This document shows positions 54,653-64,000 of a stretch of 64,000 nucleotides of DNA, piece after piece. A program made the position numbers and the translations under genes. The notes beneath the pieces were generated by a model. The model was not told where the DNA came from. It saw only the letters and a program-made list of their open reading frames with translations, and made no database searches. The first letter of the stretch is position 1. Each line of letters opens with the position of its first letter. Source of the DNA: Asterias amurensis (lineage: Eukaryota; Echinodermata; Asteroidea; Forcipulatida; Asteriidae); NCBI RefSeq assembly GCF_032118995.1, contig NC_092648.1:7089501-7153500 (forward strand). Reading direction: 5' to 3'.

Positions 54653-55480
54653 ATCTGCTAGATTGAGTTTCATTCTGCTTTAGTCACTAGATGGATCACG
54701 TGAGGTGGTTACTATTTGGGATTCTATGGTGTGCAAATGTCAATGTGGGGAAAGTATTAAAATATTTTAAGTGAAAAGACAAACAAATTTTTTTTTGATT
54801 TACTGCATAGCCTACTGTAATAAATTGAGATAAGCGTAACAAATATTAAGTCTACATTAAGAGAAAATATCATAGATTGGTTTCTTATCTCCTAAAACCA
54901 AACATTACTGGTCTGAAATGGGGGAAAACGGATTGTTATGAAGTGTGTTTGCTTCAAGGGGGGTGGGGTGTTTTATTTTCATGCCTTATGACCTCTGGAT
55001 TCTAATATAGTAGCCATAATGCCTTAGGAAAAAAATGTAATTAAATTTGTAAAGTAGTAATTAAATAATATTTTTGATTTATTTTGCATGCTACACTAGC
55101 TTCTGAATATTCAATAAAATACCAATTGTCGTGCATGCATAAGCACGGTTAATGGCGGACTGTCTCTCGCAACGTAAAACCAAAACTTTAAAAATTTCAA
55201 TACATCATGAAGTGTAAGTGTTATTGTTAAAAAATTGGATAGATGATTTGAAGGGAAAAAAAAAAGTTTTTGATTGTGAACAATTTTCCTGTTATCCTAC
55301 TGAAAACACATGACACCCGGATAATTACTCATTATTTTTTTATTAATTAGTCTTAAAAATCTTACCAATACCACTTTTCACGGTATTGTGCCGTTTTCTT
55401 TGAATTGGGAAAACAATTATGGTGTGATATATCAACCGATGCCCTAATTATCTTCAATTGTTTATGTTAAGTATGCAAGC
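54653..55480. repeat. Right inverted arm of composite unit, outer part
   Basis: 54653-54715 and 55172-55312 are inverted copies of 47050-46985 and 46984-46839. 54950-55170 is missing from the left arm but present in the copy at 2560-2840. 55353-55470 pairs with 44938-45062. Confidence 0.8.
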
Positions 55481-55682
55481 ATGAATTAAAACTTCTTCTT
55501 TCTTGTAAAGTGCAGCCTACAATAGTCAGTACACATGATTGAAGATGTACGCACTGCGTGTGAGCGCATGATGGGTTGACTTACTTCCTTAGGACTAGGT
55601 AACACCACTAACAGGAATTTGTGTCAGGTGCAGATAGAATTATGTACAGGTGCGAGTAAAAAGGCAGGAGATGGGGTTACTT

Positions 55683-56060
55683 CAGTCAGGGGTCCCTTAA
55701 CACCAGTTTGAAGGCGTCAAGGGACAGATACGCTGCAGGATGAACTGGGAGGTTGTTTCAGTCCCGTCGCGTGGGAAGTAAGAGCTTGCGTACGCTGAAG
55801 AGCTGGTAAATGTGGGATTGTGAATCGGGAGCCATGACTTCTTGTTGATGTGGTTGAATGTGCCAGATGGGTGCTCCAGGGGATGTTGACCAGGTTAAGT
55901 CAGATATTCTTATTTTGTACATCATTTGAAGGCGACTTTGATGACGACGTTCCTGTAGAGAAGGCCATTCGAGGTGGTCTAGCATGGTGGTAACACTGCT
56001 TGTTCTTCTGTTATCTCCCATGACAAATCGTGCTGAGGTTCGTTGGACTTACTCTAGTTT
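55683..56060 (-). mobile_element. LINE RT C-terminal fragment, minus strand
   Basis: The frame reads MGDNRRTSSVTTMLDHLEWP then LQERRHQSRLQMMYKI, and further YQLFSVRKLLLPTRRD then WNNLPVHPAA, the same C-terminus type as the element at 13853-14940. Confidence 0.78.
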
Positions 56061-56067
56061 CAAACAA

Positions 56068-56103
56068 TAACCCTAACCCTTAACCCTAACTCTAACCCTA
56101 ACC
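56068..56103. repeat. Interstitial telomere-like repeat
   Basis: Six consecutive variants of ccctaa (reverse ttaggg), two with a one-base change. Only 36 bp, so not a chromosome end. Confidence 0.85.
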
Positions 56104-56157
56104 AATACAATAATTAAGCCATTATATTAGAATCCTTAATTATTTTCTGGGGGCAAC

Positions 56158-56290
56158 TTTGCTAGGGGGCGACATTGTCAGGGGGCGACTGTGTAACAAC
56201 TCTCGGCGAGCTGGTTAGGGGGCGACTTTGCAGGGCGACTTTGCAGGGGCGACTTTGTTGGTGGCGAGCTTGCAAGGTGGCGAGATGACC
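56158..56290. repeat. Solo arm of a foldback-like element (gggcgactttgc words)
   Basis: The word gggggcgactttgc and variants recur about eight times, including ggtggcgagcttgcaaggtg. The inverse (cgccaccttgcaagctcgcc) has the same layout as the FB1 arm word cggcaccttgcaaactcggc. No second arm was found in the next kilobase. Confidence 0.65.
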
Positions 56291-56639
56291 AGCCTCATAT
56301 ACTGTCTGACCATCTGACTGTGTGGTCTCAATCAAAATTGTCAATACTCCTATTTTTCCTAGTATTGAAATGGGAATTGAAACTAACCTTCACTCATTTT
56401 TGTTTTGTTTTCAAACCAAAGTTAGGGATTCAGGTTTTTTATCAACAAAACATTTCCCTTTTATGAGAGTTTTTAAAACAGCAAACGTACACATGTAGTA
56501 CAAATGTTTAAAAGTGTAAATTGTGCCCTCATTGCGTGCCATTCTCCGTCAGACCAGTCAAAAGCTGAGCCAATGAGAAAATCGCGTTAAAGTCAAGAAC
56601 ATTAATTCAGCAATAGTAATGATAACTGGACACTTTCTA

Positions 56640-56930
56640 CAAAGGTTATTGAGGAATTTTTATTGAAGTCATTTTCAATAAAAGTGAAATATAGTCGATG
56701 TCCTCATGAATGAAAATAATGAAGACTGGCCACATCTGTGTGTCAGAGTCAGACAATTTGGGTACGACTACGAAGTGACTTGGGTATGAAGTGACTTGGG
56801 TATGAAGTGATCGACATCGGAAATTTGTCATTATAGGTCGCACATTCACAGTGAGTGAGTGACATGACCAATAATGTCTACAACTTCAGTTCTTCTAGAA
56901 ACTAAGGCTCCCCCATAAGCCTTAGGGGTC
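56640..56930. repeat. Solo end of the cacttcgtacc foldback family
   Basis: gtacgactacgaagtgactt followed by two gggtatgaagtgact words is the inverse of the left arm at 3327-3447. The adjacent caataaaaattcctcaataa on the other strand also matches 3450-3480. The fragment ends in the cttctagaaact/taaggctccccc hairpin end seen at 4491-4547. Confidence 0.65.
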
Positions 56931-57179
56931 TTCAAAATTCATTTTAGCCTTCATTTTATATTGATACCTCAGGATGGCTGATTCAACTCAAAAATGATCT
57001 TGCAAAAACAAAGTGGTTAAAGTGGTCATATATTGCATGGGATCGCACCACAGAGCATCTAGCATATTACTGCTTCACCCATGCCATTGAGGGCTTCGTG
57101 TTATGCACTCATACATTTATGGGCCACGATGTGCCTTCACCATTTGCTGCTTTGGACCATCTTCACGCCCCCCCCCCCT

Positions 57180-57668
57180 ATTCCTAATGGTGGGGAGCGC
57201 GTCACGTGGGAGTGTTTAATTGGTTGATAATGACCAGCTGGAGCTCTGTTTATAACCGTGTGTAGTCGGATACTACACGCTAGTCTTGGTGCAAGACGTT
57301 TCTTGTTACGGGCAATGCAGGCGACGTCGGTGAGTTGGCCTCGCTGTGTGTAAAAGGAAAACGAGAAAGTCTTGCACCAAGACTACAACGCGCACAAATG
57401 AATCCGGAAACTGTCGGAAATAGGCATCTCAGTCATAACAATGCAACACACGGCTGTACAGAGCTCAAGCACAGTTTCTTACTTTATTACGCCTTTTAAC
57501 CAAAAAGGCAGTTATGAATGGGAATAAAAGAGTAGTGACTTGTTCTTTATCGGCCGTTTAAAACCTTGCAGGGTCATTGCCGGCGAGGGCCTTTATCACA
57601 CGGCAACGACCCAGCTGGTTTTAAAATGGCCATTAAAGAAGTCTTTGCTACCCTTTTATTCCCTTAAT
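57180..57668. mobile_element. Repeat family X relative upstream of SRP54
   Basis: It starts attcctaatggtggggagcg plus cgtcacgtgggagtgttt like copies at 40690 and 59150. It contains a hairpin (tagtcttggtgcaagac, 57281, with gtcttgcaccaagacta, 57369). It ends in a palindrome around 57535-57668 (aatgggaataaaag/cttttattccctt). It ends 265 bp before the SRP54 start codon. Confidence 0.78.
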
Positions 57669-57869
57669 CATAACAAGAAAGAGAGATTTGAAATCTAAGC
57701 GTGGCATTTGTGTTTGTCAACACACTATTCTCGTTTCAGAGAAGAAAACAAAATTTTAAAAAATTCCACGTTTGAGCTTTTGGTCAGAAACTTGTTCCTG
57801 ATCTGGGTCACCAAAGCACACCCCTGACTTACATTCATTAATACCATATTTTGCTTTTTTAAACTGCAG

Positions 57870-62117
<4,248 letters not shown>

Positions 62118-62285
62118 AGTCATTTTTTCTCAAGTCATGTCAAGTCGCAAGACATCTTTGCTCAAGTCAAGTCAAGTCGCAAGTTATTTTTGCTCAAGTC
62201 AAGTCAAGTCACAAGTCATTTTTGCTCAAGTCAAGTCAAGTCACAAGTCATTTTTGCTCAAGTCAAGTCAAGTCACAAGTCATAT
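62118..62285. repeat. 33-bp minisatellite (aagtcaagtcaagtc)
   Basis: Five copies of a unit of about 33 bp, catttttgctcaagtcaagt plus caagtcacaagt. The last three are nearly identical. Confidence 0.88.
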
Positions 62286-62299
62286 TATGTCCGGAAATA

Positions 62300-62811
62300 A
62301 GCTCACTCCCATGATGTTGTGACGAACTTAAGTATAAGAAAAAAACCTGTTAAGAGACCAGTCGATAAATTTAATTCGTAAATCATCAGAGCTCATTCAC
62401 TCTGACCTTTTATTTAGAAGACGACATTCTTTCAGCTGGAGAGTACCGCTGAAACGAACTTGCATGCAACGTACGGCTGAGCTGAATGCCCGACGTCCGC
62501 CATGTGTACGCACGAATAGACGGCGTAAATTCCCATCTCCATGGCACAATGCATGCTGGGAGCATGGTGATGTAGGGAGAATTTAAATAATGAAGTGTAC
62601 ATTATTTTTACAGTAAAATATTTCAGGACGAAAACGCTTTGAAAATGATTGTGGTCGGACAAACTCGGTCACGCATGCGCGTATATTTGGCACGCGCGGC
62701 AGAATCGTGCAGAATGTCATTGGGAGTGTTCGTACACGTGTCTTGCTCACGTGCGCGGTGGGCGAAGCTTAGTGGAAAGCCGGAACGGTCCATTGCACAA
62801 GCGTAATGATA
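62300..62811. other. Gene-free stretch in SRP54 intron 4
   Basis: Nothing recognisable; locally CpG-rich at 62650-62800. Confidence 0.35.
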
Positions 62812-63990
62812 CACGCCTACATAGCTTTCCTAAACGGATTGTATGGAAGAATACATTTAATAGTGGTTGTTTTCCTGAAAAATTCAAACTTGCAAACATT
62901 GTACCAATTCTCAAAGGCTTGAAATGTGATTCTGATGTACTTAATAATTACCGCCCTATTGCAAACTTGAAGTTCTTTGCTAAGACATTAGAAAGAATGG
63001 CAGCTTAACAGTTGCAACGGTACTTAAATGATCATGAACTCCACGCAAAATTTCAATCTGGGTACAGATCATTCCATAGTGTTGAAACTGCCTTACTGCG
63101 AATAACAAATGATGTATTGTTGACACCTGATAAGGGCAAGGAAGTCATACTTGTCCTCTTAGACTTCTCCTCTGCGTTTGACACCATCAAGCATGATGTC
63201 TTGCTGCAACGATTGTTGCAAAGGTTTGGTATAGACTGTGCAAGTCTCGCGTGGATTTGAACTTCCGGGACCATTGTGGTCCCAACCTAATGGAGATTTA
63301 CGTTGGGGAGATTTTGTTTCGTCCATTACTTTAGTTTAATGTAGTTTATGACCATAAAAATGACATATGTTGTTAAAAATGTAATACTAATCAACATCAT
63401 ATATAAAAGTAAAAATAAAGTCAACATAATAACGAAGAAAAACCGATATTTAAACTTGACCTCAGGTCAGGTTACTTGGTAAAAATTAAGAATTTGTGCC
63501 CATCTCCGATCACGAAACTTACGCAGACGCTTGTTTTTGTCGCGCGGGTTGAAAAGCCTTTTCATTGGTCGTTTAGGCGTCGGCTTCCTCTTTAAACCAG
63601 CTTTGAGTAGTTTCACATTCGGTCGTAGATTTACAAAAGGGGTATTCAACAAATTCAAGATCAAACAAACATCCTTGTCCCAGAGTTTTACTTTTGTCTA
63701 TACATAGACTTTAACCGATAATTGTGTATTTTTTTAAAAAGCTGAAACTAATTTAAACAAGCTCTATAGGGTATTTTTGTTGTTCAGATTCGGCATCAAG
63801 AATAAATTAAAGCAAAGATTTGATTCATAAAAAATAAAGTTTTTCAGTTGTCGTGTTCTTGCTCTGGTGCGCGCGAGACTTGCACAGTCTATTCGCAGTA
63901 AGGCACTCGACTGGATTGAGTCTTATTTGTCAAATCGTAACCACACTGTTGTTATAGGAAATGAACAATAGTCTACTTATTGTATTGCTC
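62812..63990 (+). mobile_element. CR1/L2-like LINE reverse transcriptase, interrupted
   Basis: The frames read FPEKFKLANIVPILKGLK, LNNYRPIANLKFFAKTLERM, one stop, then YLNDHELHAKFQSGYRSFHS, VETALLRITND, LVLLDFSSAFDTIKHDVL and LLQRLLQRFGI. After the insertion at 63232-63889 it resumes with RSKALDWIESYLSNRNHTVV. It lies in SRP54 intron 4. Confidence 0.88.
63232..63889. mobile_element. 658-bp TA-flanked insertion in the LINE
   Basis: gactgtgcaagtctcgcg (63234-63251) and its exact inverse (63872-63889) bound the insert, with TA at 63230-63231 and 63890-63891. Removing it joins GGT-ATT-CGC and restores the LINE frame ..RFGIRSKALDW. A 65-residue basic frame on the minus strand (63664-63467, ..PRDKNKRLRKFRDRRW..) has no family I recognise. 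Confidence 0.85.
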
Positions 63991-64000
63991 AAGGGGTACC

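Overview
The window looks like a chromosome segment of a marine invertebrate deuterostome, most likely an echinoderm and possibly a sea star. The evidence is intron-rich genes with GT-AG introns, four conserved eukaryotic genes, and a very dense load of transposable elements. These are CR1/Jockey-like LINE remnants ending in ATTG or TAA microsatellites, tRNA-derived SINEs, palindromic MITEs, a Helitron, a Tc1-like element, and several foldback elements whose arms are built of short tandem repeats, an architecture known from sea urchin TU and Drosophila FB elements. The taxon is an inference; no marker gene fixes it.

Four host genes can be assembled from exons with matching phases. (1) The 5' end of a CCDC175-like coiled-coil gene on the minus strand (exons at 1383-1308, 583-498 and 302-138, running off the left edge). 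(2) A complete ENTPD5/6-like nucleoside diphosphatase on the plus strand (ten exons, 10158-25516, 499 residues). (3) BANF1, barrier-to-autointegration factor, on the minus strand (two coding exons, 40557-40420 and 32011-31865, 94 residues) with an 8.4 kb intron full of nested transposons. (4) The first four coding exons of SRP54 on the plus strand (57935-61859), running off the right edge. To my memory the human counterparts of CCDC175, ENTPD5 and SRP54 are all on chromosome 14, so part of this linkage may be ancient.

Layout. 1-1.4 kb: CCDC175-like. 1.4-10 kb: repeats (one end of a large composite element, a foldback element with cacttcgtacc subrepeats, LINE pieces, a 1.03 kb foldback element, and a tandem array). 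10-25.5 kb: ENTPD5, with LINE/SINE remnants in intron 1, MITEs, and a 2.33 kb Helitron in intron 7. 25.5-31.8 kb: intergenic, packed with MITEs nested in each other. 31.9-40.6 kb: BANF1, whose intron holds a hAT-like element containing a second element that contains a third. 40.6-57.7 kb: gene-free repeat block with a composite unit of about 10.5 kb bounded by inverted ends. Inside it lie three foldback elements with 7-9 bp target duplications, an 80-bp satellite with a five-unit higher-order period, and a LINE. 57.9-61.9 kb: SRP54, with a SINE, a 62-bp minisatellite touching a splice donor, and a Tc1-like element. 62-64 kb: a LINE interrupted by a TA-targeted insertion.

The genes do not form an operon or a pathway; each is a separate housekeeping or structural gene. 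What links parts of the window is repeats. One repeat family carrying CCAAT and CACGTG motifs lies directly upstream of both BANF1 and SRP54. No rRNA, functional tRNA, CRISPR array or bacterial-type feature was seen.
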